A stretch of 64,000 bases of DNA from Pelodera strongyloides (GCA_036852015.1 JAANDG010000481.1:1-64000); one strand, 5' to 3'; positions 48,101-60,505 are shown, numbered from the stretch's first letter. Notes: generated from the sequence alone by a model not told the origin. A program made the numbers and translations.

Positions 48101-50981
48101 CGTGTATCGGGCGGACATCCATGATGAGTACTAGGTAATAGGTTTGATTCAGATATCGGATTAGTTTTTATTTATTTATTTATTGTATTCAGCCGATAAG
48201 CCAACGATCAACGTCTTCTCTGTAGCGTCGGGTCATTTGTACGAGCGATTCATGAAGATTATGATGGTTTCCGTAATGAAGAACACCGAGTCGCCCGTCA
48301 AGTTTTGGCTGCTCAAGAATTACTTGAGCCCTAAGCTAAAGGTTGGAAACCGTGCAGCTTCATAGAATGATAGTGTTATTTTTCCAGCTTCAATTTCAAA
48401 GCATAGCTGATTATGCAAGCAGATGACAAACTAGAAATACTTAGAAGATAGAACTTATGTTTCACCGGAGCTCTGAGTTGAAATTGCGAAGGCTTTACTT
48501 TATTATAATGGACTAGCGTTTGTTTTAATTGCAGGAAGAAATCCCCCTATTGAGCGCCGAGTACGGATTCGAATACGAATTTGTGGAATACAAATGGCCT
48601 GCATGGTTGCGAGGACAGGAACAGAAACACCGAGTAATGTGGGGATACAAGGTACTTGGGGGACTTTAAAGGGACACGGCACGTGTTTCTGAAACGAACA
48701 ATTTGCAGCTGCACTTACAAGTAATATTTTAGTGCTGTTCGATCAGGAAATGGAATATAATTTGCTTATAACACATGGAATGGTCGTTGTCTATCAGTCG
48801 TACGCGCCGCTAACCGCGTACTTTGTATGAATAGATAACAATAATAATACATGGTGGGGAGAGTTACCGCGCAGCGCAGCAACGCAAATCTGCGCTCACA
48901 GCAAAACTTTTGGCTGCTGCGCGGCTTCACAGTTTTAGGTGGTTTATGCATTTTCTTGTAGATTCTCTTCCTGGACGTTCTCTTTCCTCTCGACATTGAT
49001 AGGATTATCTTTATTGACGCTGACCTTGTCGTAAGAGCCGACCTCGCGGAACTCGTGAGCTATGACCTTGGAGGAGCACCATATGGGTGAGCAATTGTAA
49101 CTTATCTGCTTTTGCTTCACATTCAATAGAGCTAAAAATGTCAGTTATTATTTCTTTCGACCAAATATTTTTAACAGAGGTAGTTTGTTATGTTTTTACG
49201 ACCAATATTATTATTGTTACTATTTGAACAAAACTTTGAGCAATTTGTCGAGGCTTGTCGTCCACTCCGCCTGCGGAACAAGGAGCAAGTCATAGTATTG
49301 TGATTTGACCACTGTAGTGAACCTAAGCCCTTGTAGGCCCTTGTAGCTTGTAGGTCCATATAATAGAGTACGGTCTGGACACATTCAATTTCTTGATTTT
49401 TGTTTCTCTTTTGCAGCTATGTCCCGTTCTGTGATTCGCGTACGGAAATGAAAGGATACCGATTCTGGGACCAAGGATTTTGGAAGGGACATCTTGGTGG
49501 AAAGCCGTATCATATTAGGTAGGTGAGCGTAGGTTTAGGTTTTGACTATGCAGGCCTTGTATAATTTTGAGAGAATAAAGTAGACGGGACAGTACATTGT
49601 GCTGAGGTAGCATCTGGTGCCGAGCAATTGAGTTAGTGCACTTTAGTCCTTCATCCTATAAGCCTATCCCAGTTTAGCGCCCTCTATGTTGTTGACCTGG
49701 GCACGTTCCGTCAGAAGGCTATTGGCGACATTTTGCGATCGCAGTATCAGGTAGACCATATGAAGGGGCTCAAAGAGTGTGCGAAAAAATTAATTTTGAA
49801 ACATGTTGGATGTTGTTTTCCCATGTTTTGCAAATGACTGCGCGATCATGCGCTACTTCTAGTCTAATTATATTCATTTGCGTACAATGCTGGAATGAAT
49901 TTGGCAAACCAATATAACTTTCAAAAACCAGCCGTTATACCGCTTTAATATTTTAATTTTAGCACCTTTCTCAAGATCCGAACAGCTTGTCCAATCTGGA
50001 CCAAGACCTTCCCAACTATCTGAGTGTAATGGATATACCAATCGCCAGTCTCCCGCAGGACTGGCTGTGGTGTGAGACGTGGTGCAGTGACCAGAGCAAG
50101 CGGTCTGCCAAGACTATTGACCTGGTTTGTGAATACATATTTTTCTCTATAAACAAGTTGCCAAAAGCAAGAAGGGAAAATACTAAGAGCTTCTTGCAAA
50201 TAACAACCCCGACACGTATTCTTTACCCTAACCCATCAGCCAAAAATAAGAAGAATAACAGTCTTTTAAAGGGTCAGGCCCATTTCAAATGACCCCTATT
50301 TTTGATGATTCCATCTAGTTCTCGATGTCAAATATAGCAGGATGCTATATTTTTCTAATTTTCAAGCTCAAAATTCACACACTATTCGGCAATTTACCGT
50401 GGGCTGTCATACCCAACTATTTATCGCAGTAGGCACGCCCCTTCGCGCTCATTGGCCAATATCGCAATTGCCACGCCCAATAGAGCGTATTGCCCAATTA
50501 GCGAGAAGGGGCGTGACAACTGCGATAAATAGTTGGGTATGGCTGGCAATGGTAAATTGACGAATACTGCGTGAATTTTGCGCTTGAAAATTAGGAAAAT
50601 ATCATATCCTACTATATTTGCCATGAAGAATCAGATGGAATCATCAAAAATAGGGGTCATTTGAAATGGGCCTGACCCTTTAAACTAACCGACTAACTAA
50701 TTGTAAGTAAGTAAGAACGATGTTTTTGGTATGGAACAATCAAAAGTAGGTTTACTATGGTATATGGTGCAAAAAGATGTGCAGAGGGTGCAGTTTCAAA
50801 GATTTGACTATGTTGGCTAACTAACAAGTTTTAGTGCAACAATCCAATGACGAAAGAGCCTAAACTACAATCGGCACAACGCATCATAACAGAATGGAGA
50901 GAGTATGACAATGAAGTGGTTCGAGTGCTTGCAAGAGGGAAAAACGACTCTGAAAGAGATGACAAGCATTCCGAACTTTAA
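39182..50981 (+). CDS. UDP-glucose:glycoprotein glucosyltransferase (UGGT)
   Basis: 33 exons: 39182-39300, 39537-39616, 39755-39927, 40118-40218, 40460-40580, 40707-40811, 41513-41572, 41822-41998, 42241-42375, 42948-43031, 43307-43411, 43553-43638, 43810-44032, 44265-44396, 44561-44656, 44778-44983, 45051-45217, 45260-45378, 45519-45650, 45821-46078, 46346-46575, 46769-46931, 47056-47259, 47402-47506, 47629-47770, 47947-48063, 48193-48341, 48535-48651, 48962-49086, 49417-49518, 49678-49750, 49963-50124, 50835-50981. They give 1504 aa, the usual family length. A signal peptide ([15 protein letters not shown]) starts it; thioredoxin-like folds that sense misfolding follow. From ~1214 the GT24 domain shows [25 protein letters not shown] (DAD metal site) and [16 protein letters not shown]. 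The end is HSEL, an ER-retrieval signal. UGGT adds glucose to misfolded N-glycoproteins for calnexin/calreticulin. Confidence 0.96.
40895..41475. repeat. Array of alternating CTACCCC and GGGGTAG blocks
   Basis: About 27 copies of (A)CTACCCC or its complement (with TTACCCC and GGGGTAA variants) in ~580 bp, spaced mostly 15-25 bp. Linkers recur (GAATATGA, GTTCTTCAATG, ATTTTGTAA). Blocks of one strand alternate with blocks of the other, so several large hairpins are possible. It fills most of the UGGT intron 40812-41512. No TTAA ends and no known family recognised. Confidence 0.85.
41621..41782. mobile_element. TTAA palindromic MITE
   Basis: TTAA at 41617-41620 and 41783-41786. Degenerate arms share GTTTTTGAAA / TTTCAAAAACCGG and TATGCAAATTAG-like segments with other family members. 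In a UGGT intron. Confidence 0.65.
42543..42930. mobile_element. 388-bp TTAA MITE (AGGGTCAGGCCCATTT family), copy 1
   Basis: TTAA at 42539-42542 and 42931-42934. Ends AGGGTCAGGCCCATTTCAAA and complement. The arms pair over ~150 bp. Only 13 bp separate its right TTAA from UGGT exon 42948. Copy 2 is at 50270. Confidence 0.9.
43688..43765. repeat. GT-rich microsatellite
   Basis: Imperfect TGTG runs in the UGGT intron between 43638 and 43810. Another (GT)n run lies at about 44694-44733 in a later intron. Confidence 0.9.
49804..49944. mobile_element. TTAA MITE next to a UGGT splice acceptor
   Basis: Degenerate palindromic element ending AACCAGCCGTTATACCGCT followed by TTAA at 49945-49948; the left TTAA is at 49800-49803. 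UGGT exon 49963 starts 14 bp later. Confidence 0.65.
50270..50679. mobile_element. 410-bp TTAA MITE (AGGGTCAGGCCCATTT family), copy 2
   Basis: TTAA at 50266-50269 and 50680-50683. Same ends as 42543-42930. The arms include ATACCCAACTATTTATCGCA and its complement. In the last UGGT intron. Confidence 0.9.
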
Positions 50982-53289
50982 CCTTTCTTCTCGGAAATTG
51001 AAAGATGACCGCAGGAAATTGGGGTTTTTTCCCCTGAACAGTGATTTCCGTTTTCATGCGTTCAACGTTGTTGACGCACTCGTAATATTTTTTATTTAGT
51101 TTGAGTTGCAATATCAAACAATCTCTGTACATTCCTAACTTAGGTATTGCATTTTCAAAACATGTTTTGTTTGTTTAATGAGTTACGTTGAGCTTATTAT
51201 CTTTTGTTCATTTTTCGAGTACATAAATCTAATAAGAGTGTGTTTCCGTGGGTATGAGCTATCTTACTATGTACTTTTTTGTGAGCTTTTTGCACTTACA
51301 ATCATGGAATAAATATCGTCCAATTATTTTGGTTTTTATTTACAAAATGAGAATATTGGCCAAAAAAAAAACACACGTCATTGTGCTTTCATGTCCATTT
51401 CGGCCCTTCTCTGTGGACAGAGAAGATTAATTTAGTGTCGATTTTTCGTCGTTCTGGCATTCAGATATTTGTCTTTTTTTCTTGTCCGAACTTGCGTGTC
51501 ACTTGGAAAAATGTTCCTTTTGTAAATAGTTTCCTCGTTCGGTCCTTCTGTTAATTCACTACCATTAAAGCGGTATTGTACGTGGTTTATGAAACGCCTA
51601 CGTATTCGCGTCTAGTATATGTATGCAAATAAATTTACAAAGCCCTTGCAATATCCTATTCCTATTCATTTGCACATGATGAGTAATATATCATAACTGA
51701 TAATTTGCATACGATTCATGGGATGAGAATACAGTTATAAGACACCATATGCCATACAGTTATACCGCTTTACTGAGGCAAAACAGCGGGTTTTTGAAAA
51801 GGATTTCGGATAACTGCATTCCCAGGCCCAGACATCCTATGCAAATGAGTACGACTAGAATAAAAAGTCGAGTTCAATTCGAGCTCACTTAGTATAAACA
51901 CGTAGCAATGCAGCTGTACATCATACATAGTTTCAAAGCCCGGCAGTTATGTTGCTTTAAGATCCCTAGTTGAACCATGACCATCGATACTTTGTAAACG
52001 TGAAACTCCCAAAAACGCGCCAGTTTTCTTCTTGGGTTGACAATGATACATTGATGTTGCGTAAGGATTTTCGAATTCGTTTACATTAATCAAAAAAGGC
52101 CAGAAAATTCCAAAGATCTGCATGTTTTTTGAACTGGATGACGTTTTAAGTAGAAGTGAAGCAACATCAATGAAAACAATTATTCATGTGTAGCAGAACA
52201 CGGATGGCTTGAGGAATTGGAGGATAAGACGGGATTTTTAGGAAATTGCTTAGGCTTTATGTTCAAAAGCTCAATCTTCCGGAGAAAATCGGGTGTGCGC
52301 CAGGCGTGTGCGAAAGTTTACAATTTCAGTTGGCGAACCTGTGACAGACTCGCCACTCTCCAAAGTCCAAAGTGCGCGGCGCACGCGCATCCGGAGTTTC
52401 AAACGTTTTCGCGCCGGTAACGCAAGGTAACGTGGTGCCGGTATCGTTTTCGCTTAGGTGCAATGTGAATATAAAAGCAATCAGGACTCCATCTTTCCTA
52501 TAATATGATGCCCTATCCCTATCTTTTTATGAACAAATCCCATACGTAATCCCTCCTCTCGGAAACAACGGTTCACCCTGTGTTCCCCAAGGAAATCACC
52601 TCTTGAATGAATGACTGGGGCGATGTTCCCTTTGCTCTCTTCAACTAAACAGACGCACATATATTATCTCCTCTCCTTCTGGTGTTCTCTTATGGGCAGA
52701 TTTAATGTTTACAATTCTTTTGGAACAGTAACTAGTAACTAGAGTAAAACTCTGCAAATACATAGTGTAAATGTATTATCATTATCAAACATGTAATAAA
52801 ATAACAAGAACGGTTTATTATTGACTACATAAATATCAAGTAATCAAAAGGCAACCCTAAGAAGGCAATGCGAATAAAAACATGCTATATTGACCGCGGT
52901 ATATACTTCAAATTTCATCCCGAATAGTGAACTAATAAATGCCACAAAAAGTACATTTCACTAGTTAATCAAGTGGACCAAACCTCTTACAATAGTGAGG
53001 GATTCGATGATTTCTTTCCCCTACTTTCTCGCAAACGCCTAAATAACTCTAGCAAAGATATCTTCTTATCTTTCATAAATGTTCTGGCATCTTCTTTGAA
53101 GCATCTTCAAGTTAATTTTCTTGCCTGTAGTGCATGTAGTAATACTTTTTTTCCCTCTCTTCGATTTTTGGGTTGGGTTTTGTAGATCTCACAACGACCA
53201 AGGGTTCATGTTGTACTTCAACTTTTTTATATTTCAGATTAGCAGATCATCATCCTTCATGTAATCAACGACAAACCTTGATTATTACA
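50982..53289. other. Intergenic stretch with two adjacent MITEs
   Basis: The first part is likely the UGGT 3' untranslated region. Two palindromic MITEs lie end to end at about 51569-51772 (AGCGGTATTGTACGTGG ends) and 51775-51957 (CGGGTTTTTGAAAAGG / TTTCAAAGCCCGGCAG). From 52000 to 53200 I see no exon with both splice signals and a protein-like reading. An acceptor at 53238 may start a 5' exon of the next gene. Confidence 0.5.
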
Positions 53290-56200
53290 ATGATGGCCTC
53301 GACACGTCCTAAGCCTTGCGGTAAGTCATTTTGCCGCAATAAATAGGCTTGATTGGAGAGATGATATAATGATAAAACTCAAAGCAGTTTTCTGAAAACG
53401 TTGTATTGCGTGAGTGGTACTTTTCTTCACCATGACAATTCTCTCATTTGAAAAATACACGTCTGTCAAAGTGTTTCTAAGTGTTTTGTATATCACGGAA
53501 AAGATAGTCTTATAGACACCTAATGGCGTGAGGCTTCATTTTAAAGGAGGAGGCTCACGAGAATGAAGTGCTCAAATGGTTTCCTTTTATCGAAATATGA
53601 TGGTATTAAATTCCGAAAGACATGCTTTACAAAGCAAAAGCTTTTAATAAGAAGGAGTAAATCAATATAAAACTATGAAGTCTATACAAATTTTGTATCG
53701 TAGTAAATAGTTGATTTCCATAGTGGGGATTCAAATTTTTTTGCCGGATTGCAAAATGACATTTTAAAGGAGGAGGCTCACGAGAATGAAGTGCTCAAAT
53801 AGTTTCCTTTTATCGAAATATGATGGTATTAAATTCCGAAAGACATGCTTTACAAAGCGAAAGCTTCTAATTGGAAGGAGTAAATCAATATAAAACTATG
53901 GATTCTATAAAAAATTTGGATCGTAGTGTAAGTGTATCAAGTATTGCCGTAGGAATATGTATATAATATTTGTTTCATCATTAGTTTCTTTGCAACTTTT
54001 GCATGCTTGTTTACACTTGAGTGTTTGTATGTTTCTCAATTAACAGCTGTTGTGAGCTTTGGAGAAATGCTCATTCTTGCCCTTTGTCTTATTGATAAAA
54101 GGTTATGGCTATCTGATGTATTATATATTATATATATTTTACAACAAGACATTCATAAATAAACCATGAGGGCTGGGCGGCCCTCATGAGTTTATATATA
54201 ACTAACCTACACTGGCCGCTAAGTGTGGCTAGTTATTAATACATAAAGACAATATAGTTATACAAATATTTATCAAAACTACTTAATACATAATTAACTA
54301 TACCGAAACACTACAAGAATCGATACAAACATGTTATAGAAAAGCTCCCCCAATTGTTCATTACGTTGCTTGTATTTATACTCAAGCGTCTGGCAACTGA
54401 CGTGGCCAAGTCACTGCAGAGCAACTCTTGCAAAACACGTAAACAAGTAAAGTCCAAGAATTGCTAAAGCACTGTCAACCGATTGATTAAAAAGAATACG
54501 ACATTGGATACGCCGGGGTCTTACATCCCTCCCTGGCAAAAGAGGGCGTCCCGACCTCTTCAATAAATTTTGTAATACTATTACAATGGTTAGTACAATG
54601 TATTGCCAGGCTAACAGTAATATCAAGAAATACTAATATATGTTCTACGTCACGTTAGTATTTCAAAATCAAAATCAAAATCAATGAATAAATAACTAAA
54701 CAATAAACATCATATTGGACATTTCTCTTAGGGGGGAATTTATCTTATTGTAGGACTGACCAATATGTTCTGTCAGAAGGAATTTGATGAGGCAATGACG
54801 TTGGTTATCATAAAGAATTGTGAAGAAGGTGTTCGTTAAGTTGGTTGCAATTGTGAATGATTCTGCGGTCAAAGTATTTGGAGCCTAGAGCGGGAAATTC
54901 TCAACAAGTTCACGATTCATAACCGCTCAATTTTGACAATGAGTCATCGGATCAGGGATTATAGGCTCATAGGGCATCAACGAGCTCAATCAATATCGAC
55001 TTCCAAGAGAAACACCAAGTCATCAAACATAATGTTCATCGGCTCGTAGAGAAATACCGGAAAGTATGGTTGTCCGCAATCACTCGTGTGTTGTTCGCAT
55101 TCACCTTCTTGAACGAAGATCTCTTTCTGCAGTAGGGCGCCCTGTCTTCCTCTTCGATCACAATTCATGCCTCAGTTCCTGGTCAGTCAGTCCGTTTTCA
55201 TGGTGGGGGGGAGGGGAAACGTGACAACCGTATCTTAAAATTAATTGGTGTATTTTGAGAGGATTACTCGAATGTTCTATCGTATGTCTACAACATTTGT
55301 CATGACGATCTACTCTACCAGTCAGTTGTGATGTTAAATTTAGATGCTACTTTGGATGACAAACAGAACAATTGTCAGGAGTAACAGTCAAGGCTCTTAT
55401 CTACTCGTAAATAAGAAAAGAAAGAATGTCTAAATGAAGAAAACTAACATTGAAAAGCAAACGTAGTATGACTAAACATGTTAAAGCTACTTACAATTAG
55501 TTTATCTATAATCTATAACTAAACATTAGTATATCAATTTGGTATGGTAAACTATGCAAACTATTGTAAACTTACCACGGACCTCCTGGGAAATAAAAAA
55601 TATTGCAAAAACTTCCTTGAACTGGTTTGATAATTGAATCCCCAAAATTTGCCTTTTTGCTTTAAAAACTGAAATCCTGTTTAGCCCACCATACATTAAA
55701 AACATAATAACCTTCATAGTACCTTACCATGAGCTCTGCTGCCACTTAGATTTGTCCTTAAATTTTGGGCGCCTCATTTCATCAATTATCATTATCTGCG
55801 CGCGCTCCTTACCTACTTATGGCGTCCCACAAGTAGCCGACACTGTTTTAGTACTTGTTTCTTCCCTAGGGTACGAGAGAGGTCTAATCTCAATTAAAAC
55901 TGGCAGGCCTGCTTACCTCACCACAGCCACAGGACAATTTCACATGTAGAGTCTAGCGCCTGTCGGTAGCGCTGGCCATCTCCTAGGATGGCATCTTTTG
56001 ACTTCATATTTTGCGGACTACCGCGTGAGTGGGCTTATGTGGGCTTTTAATAAAATAGAACAATGATGAAGATAAAGCCACACTTACTTAGTACCCTAGA
56101 GTCAACCTCAAAAGTCGACCTCTCTCACTGTTCACTTCTATAAAATGTGGATCAGCTAGTAAGGTAACGGTATTCAACAGGAACTTCAGTGCAGAAAAAT

Positions 56201-58707
56201 CTACAAAACATACAAAATATGGTCGACAATAAGTAAAATCTACAATAAAAATAACCTACAATTATCACTTAAAAAAAAACAAATATAATCTACCTGTAAT
56301 TGTCATCAGATAACATCTAAATTATCTAAATACTAAAAACTACCATCTACCGCGGTCGCCATATAAACTCATGAGGGCCGCCCAGCCCTCATGGTTTATT
56401 TATGAATGTCTTGTTGTAAAATATATATAATATATAATACATCAGATAGCCATAACCTTTTATCAATAAGACAAAGGGCAAGAATGAGCATTTCTCCAAA
56501 GCTCACAACAGCTGTTAATTGAGAAACATACAAACACTCAAGTGTAAACAAGCATGCAAAAGTTGCAAAGAAACTAATGATGAAACAAATATTATATACA
56601 TATTCCTACGGCAATACTTGATACACTTACATATAAACTCATGAGGGCCGCCCAGCCCTCATGGTTTATTTATGAATGTCTTGTTGTAAAATATATATAA
56701 TATATAATACATCAGATAGCCATAACCTTTTATCAATAAGACAAAGGGCAAGAATGAGCATTTCTCCAAAGCTCACAACAGCTGTTAATTGAGAAACATA
56801 CAAACACTCAAGTGTAAACAAGCATGCAAAAGTTGCAAAGAAACTAATGATGAAACAAATATTATATACATATTCCTACGGCAATACTTGATACACTTAC
56901 ATCTGTAAGACATACGAGACAATATGTGATAGTAATTATTATTCTTATATTATTTTTATATTTCACAATTAGTTTGTAGTCACATATTGGCTCGTAGTCT
57001 CAATGTTTACATCAACACACGAGGAACAACTGTCACTAGCTTTGTGTTGTGTTTTCATTCTTGTGCGTGCCATGGATAAAGCATGTGGCTAAACTATGTG
57101 TATTGATTATATTTAAAATACACATTATTCAATTAATAATAATATGAGGCCTGGGCGAGCCTCGTATTATTACAGTAGTAAATAGTTGATTACCATAGTC
57201 GGCATGCAAATTTACAAGTCATTTTGCAAGCCAGCATTCAGATTCAGAATACCGTGATTAGTCACGCTAATATAGTAGTGTTTATAATGACGTGAGGCTT
57301 CATTTTAAATCAAATTACCGAGTCCAACGAAATCAACATGACCTCTTCTGCACCCGCATTTAGTTTTTCGACATCTGCGAGTGACATCTAAAATCGGAAG
57401 TACTCTTTTTCTACTTCTCCCTCTTCCTCTCTGTTTCTCTCTCTGCTCTCTTCCATCTTCTCTCTCTCACCCTTCCTCTCTCTCTTCTATCTCTTGACTT
57501 TCTCAATTTCTCTTCTCCCCTGTTTCTCTCTCTCTCCAAGTCTCCTTCTCCAATGTTATTTATTTCTCCCCCTCTCTCTTTATCTCTCCCTCTCTCATAT
57601 ATCTACATCGCTTTCTCTCGCTTCCCATCTCTCTCTCCACACCTCTTTTTCGACCATGTTATATGTATCTCTCTCTCCTTCTCTCTTGTTATCTCCCCCG
57701 TCAAATTTTCACTTGTCATGTTCTCTAACTAAGTTCATCGAAATTTTCAATCCCCCTGTGGCCTTTCCAATGGGTATCTCTTCAAGTTATCTTGCTTCAT
57801 CCTGAAGCTGGGTAAGCTCACATTTGAATTACTGCCTGAATTACTGCCTATTTATTCTGTTAATCTCTGTTCCATAATTTAATTTACTGGAATGGGTTCA
57901 CAACTAGAAGGTATGTGTTGAAGATAAGCTATAACCTCAGTATTTGTCTATTTTTCTGTCTCGACGACTTTCGTTCGGTAGTATAATGGATAAGGAACAT
58001 AGAGCCGTATGCCCGTTTTGAAACGTATGCAGGACGCTGTATTCAGATGTGGCGTATGCAAATTACTGCGCTAATACTGGAAGATTTTTAGAATGATTTT
58101 ATTAAATTTGCATACAACGCATGGGAATGTGGCGGTCCAAAATACATTTCAAAAGAGCATTTGTCGTTATTCCAGAAACCCCGATGCATAGAAGCAAAGA
58201 GAGAATTGAACTCGTGTTGCAGGAAGCATGCGTGCAACATAAAACACCAGAGGTTAGATATTTTTTATAATGTTATTGTCTGTCTTTTAAAAGGAGTAGA
58301 TAATTTGAGATGCTCATGGTCAAATGAAGGGCAATAAAAATTCTAGCGATGGTCGATGTTAATCCTTATTTCTCGACTGCTTAGCCAAAATCAACTCTGT
58401 GAGCCAACGAATTACATAAGGGTTTATTCTGATAAATAAATGAAAAGGATCAACCATATCACACAGAGGAAAGGGTTCAAGACTACTGCTTACGTGGGTA
58501 CTAATTGAAAAACGAAAAACTACTTATATTTTCATACTAAGTGATATTAGGAGTAGTTGTGATTTAGAATCTGCATGAATAAGTTCAAGCCATTTCTTAA
58601 AAGTTAAAAAATTTATATTTCAGACAATGAAAGTGGTGTCTCATCTCGAAACTCGGGACATCAGACTGGAGTCTCAGAGCGAAAGGGCTGAATGTAAGGA
58701 CAGATGA
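53290..58707 (+). CDS. Small tentative gene, three exons, unrecognised
   Basis: Exons 53290-53320 (two start codons, strong donor GTAAGT), 58176-58252 and 58624-58707; phases agree. They encode about 63 aa beginning MMASTRPKPC and ending AECKDR before a TGA at 58705. The middle reads RSKERIELVLQEACVQHK, a probable helix. After the TGA the same frame stays open for 71 codons to 58920 (YYRLTFIDNPLATNYG, VTAGENLTMSTIPDRH). So the TGA may be a real end, a nonsense mutation, a readthrough or recoded codon, or the model is wrong. No family recognised. The 4.9-kb first intron is almost entirely mobile DNA. Confidence 0.42.
53545..53763. mobile_element. TTAA MITE family (AGGAGGAGGCTCACGAG), tandem copies
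   Basis: A unit begins after TTAA at 53541 and again after TTAA at 53764, each with AGGAGGAGGCTCACGAGAAT and TTTTATCGAAATATGATGG. The second unit is interrupted at 53928 by the 3.2-kb composite element and resumes at 57175 (GTAGTAAATAGTTGAT). Relatives are the ends of 61790-62491. Confidence 0.75.
53928..57174. mobile_element. Composite 3.25-kb element with inverted and tandem 270-bp arms
   Basis: Inserted in a MITE copy with GTAGT repeated on both sides (53923-53927, 57175-57179). Counting the first T, it runs TGTAAG...TTACA with a 4-bp GTAG duplication, LTR-style. A ~268-bp arm starting GTAAGTGTATCAAGTATTG lies at 53928-54195, and twice in tandem in the opposite direction at 56361-56630 and 56631-56901. 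A different unit at 56905-57174 also begins TGTAAG. Each unit ends in a GC-rich hairpin (ATGAGGGC-TGGGC-GGCCCTCAT or a variant). The 2.2-kb centre has no convincing polymerase or transposase. Class uncertain: degenerate LTR, DIRS-like or foldback. Confidence 0.75.
57393..57710. repeat. CT-rich low-complexity tract
   Basis: Over 300 bp dominated by CTCTCT with TTC and CCC interruptions. The long ORF through it (SLSLSLS-like) is a composition artefact. Confidence 0.9.
58005..58170. mobile_element. Palindromic MITE, degenerate
   Basis: Left GCCCGTTTTGAAACGTATGC and right CATTTCAAAAGAGCATTTG with internal TATGCAAATTA / AAATTTGCATAC pairing. It ends within a few bases of the acceptor at 58175. 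Confidence 0.6.
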
Positions 58708-58920
58708 CGTCCGCAGTACTACAGGCTCACATTCATCGACAATCCGCTGGCCACGAACTACGGTATCGACAATGCTTTTTATGAGTCCTCCAGTCTCTCA
58801 GTCACAGCGGGAGAGAACCTGACAATGTCTACTATCCCCGATCGACACCCAGACTTACACAATGGTAACCAGTTCTCTGTATCAAACCCCCTGCAAAGCC
58901 ATTTTGTTAGATTTGCTTGA

Positions 58921-60500
58921 GCTAAAAGTTTTCTAATTTGAGAATATTTTCTAGTAGTATGAGCCTGTAGTGCTAATTTAAGTTTCTGTAAAACACCTGT
59001 TTCATTTATGTATACACTTTTATGTTTGTATTCTTTGTACATTTATACACAGAGTTTAGTCGTGGTTCCAAATGCCACATATGTATCTTATTTGCCCATC
59101 CAATCTTTTTCCAATATAGTATAGTATTATACTTTTCTTGATATAATTGTATGCTTGCTAGCCTTTCATTGTCACCAAAGCAATAATCTAGCGATTGAAT
59201 ATCCCTGACTCTGACATAGATCTCACTTTATACATGGAAGCTTAAGTTTTGACGGATATTATTTACTCAGACATGTCGACATTTCTCAACAAGTCATGAT
59301 AATAAACTATAGTCATTTTTAAACTTTACAGTATGCAGTATGTTATGTCAAGTTATGTGTATTGTGAAGCTTGTGCTTTCCTCGGATATATATAAGTAAA
59401 AGGTATGTATCTTTTAAACCGAAATTGTTGTCAGATGTTTTGACAATAAAACTCTTTAGAACCTCTAAGTGTTGGATCTATGCTGTGCACACAGAGACCC
59501 TATGTTATCAAAATGCAATCGACACATTTTTTATGCCTTTTCAATACAGGTCGATAATTCATAGATACAATAATAGAGAAAAAAACATACATATGTTGAG
59601 CAGTGACGTAGGTAGTAGGCTCCGGCGGTCTGCACCCATATTTTGTTAGAGAGGCCATTTTTAATTAATTACCAAATTATTGCGAAATATAGATGCACTT
59701 AAGTCCAAATGCGAACTTATCGTGAAGTGGTCTATTTTTGCGAGGGTGGGATGCCCCAGACCAGAGTGGTTACGTATTCTATTTTTACCCACGCATACGT
59801 GTGTGATGTTTCATTGGTTATCCGATAGGCCGCGTTTGGTGTCTAATTTGTTTTCCGGCCCAAAAATAAAACCCAATGGCATGCTTTTACCCTAGCCCCC
59901 GTAGAATTACTGTTAGTATTCAGTATTCTACGTGAGGAGTATTCAGTATCAAGTATGAATTGAAGAATTTATTTATTTTAGTACTATTATAAGGAAATTC
60001 TTGTGTTTACTACATTCTCACCTAAAATCCAAAAAAATTCCACCATAATTCAGGGTTTCAAAATATTGTCACATCTCAACGCTAACTACTGCCTTTCAAT
60101 TGAGAGACATACATCATTTCGGCATCACATATCGACATAGTATTCGAAGAAAACAATAAAAAAGCATCTAGAATTAAACGGAAAATCAATACATAAGTAT
60201 TGTCAAATGAAGAATTTGTTTCATTGCTCCATATATATATTTTAACAACAGATGTTATGCAGTTATGCTGCTTATTCATCGTAATCGACACGTTTTCTTG
60301 ACATCTTGATTATTTTCATACTACAGTACTGCGCTGGGACCTAGTTTATACTTGAGCACAATGTTAGGATGAGCTCCCAATAAGAAGTTGTTTATTTGGC
60401 ACCACATCTTTTTCTCGTCAACACTTTTCTTCAGTTTCTTTCTATCCTTAATTTTCATCATCTTCATCTTCGTCTCGTTTTCAAGTTAATTCTCCCTCAA
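58921..60500. other. No gene recognised
   Basis: AT-rich DNA with short unrelated ORFs on both strands and no splice-consistent series. A plus-strand ORF at 59371-59649 shows no domain or signal. Confidence 0.5.
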
Positions 60501-60505
60501 AAAGT

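Noticed and set aside
54986..55168. 60-codon minus-strand ORF in the composite element, checked as a transposase piece
   Set aside because: No DDE-type motif or upstream domain; isolated and short.
57494..57805. 103-codon ORF in the CT-rich tract
   Set aside because: Leu/Ser codon repeats result from the CTCTCT composition; no splice signals or domain.
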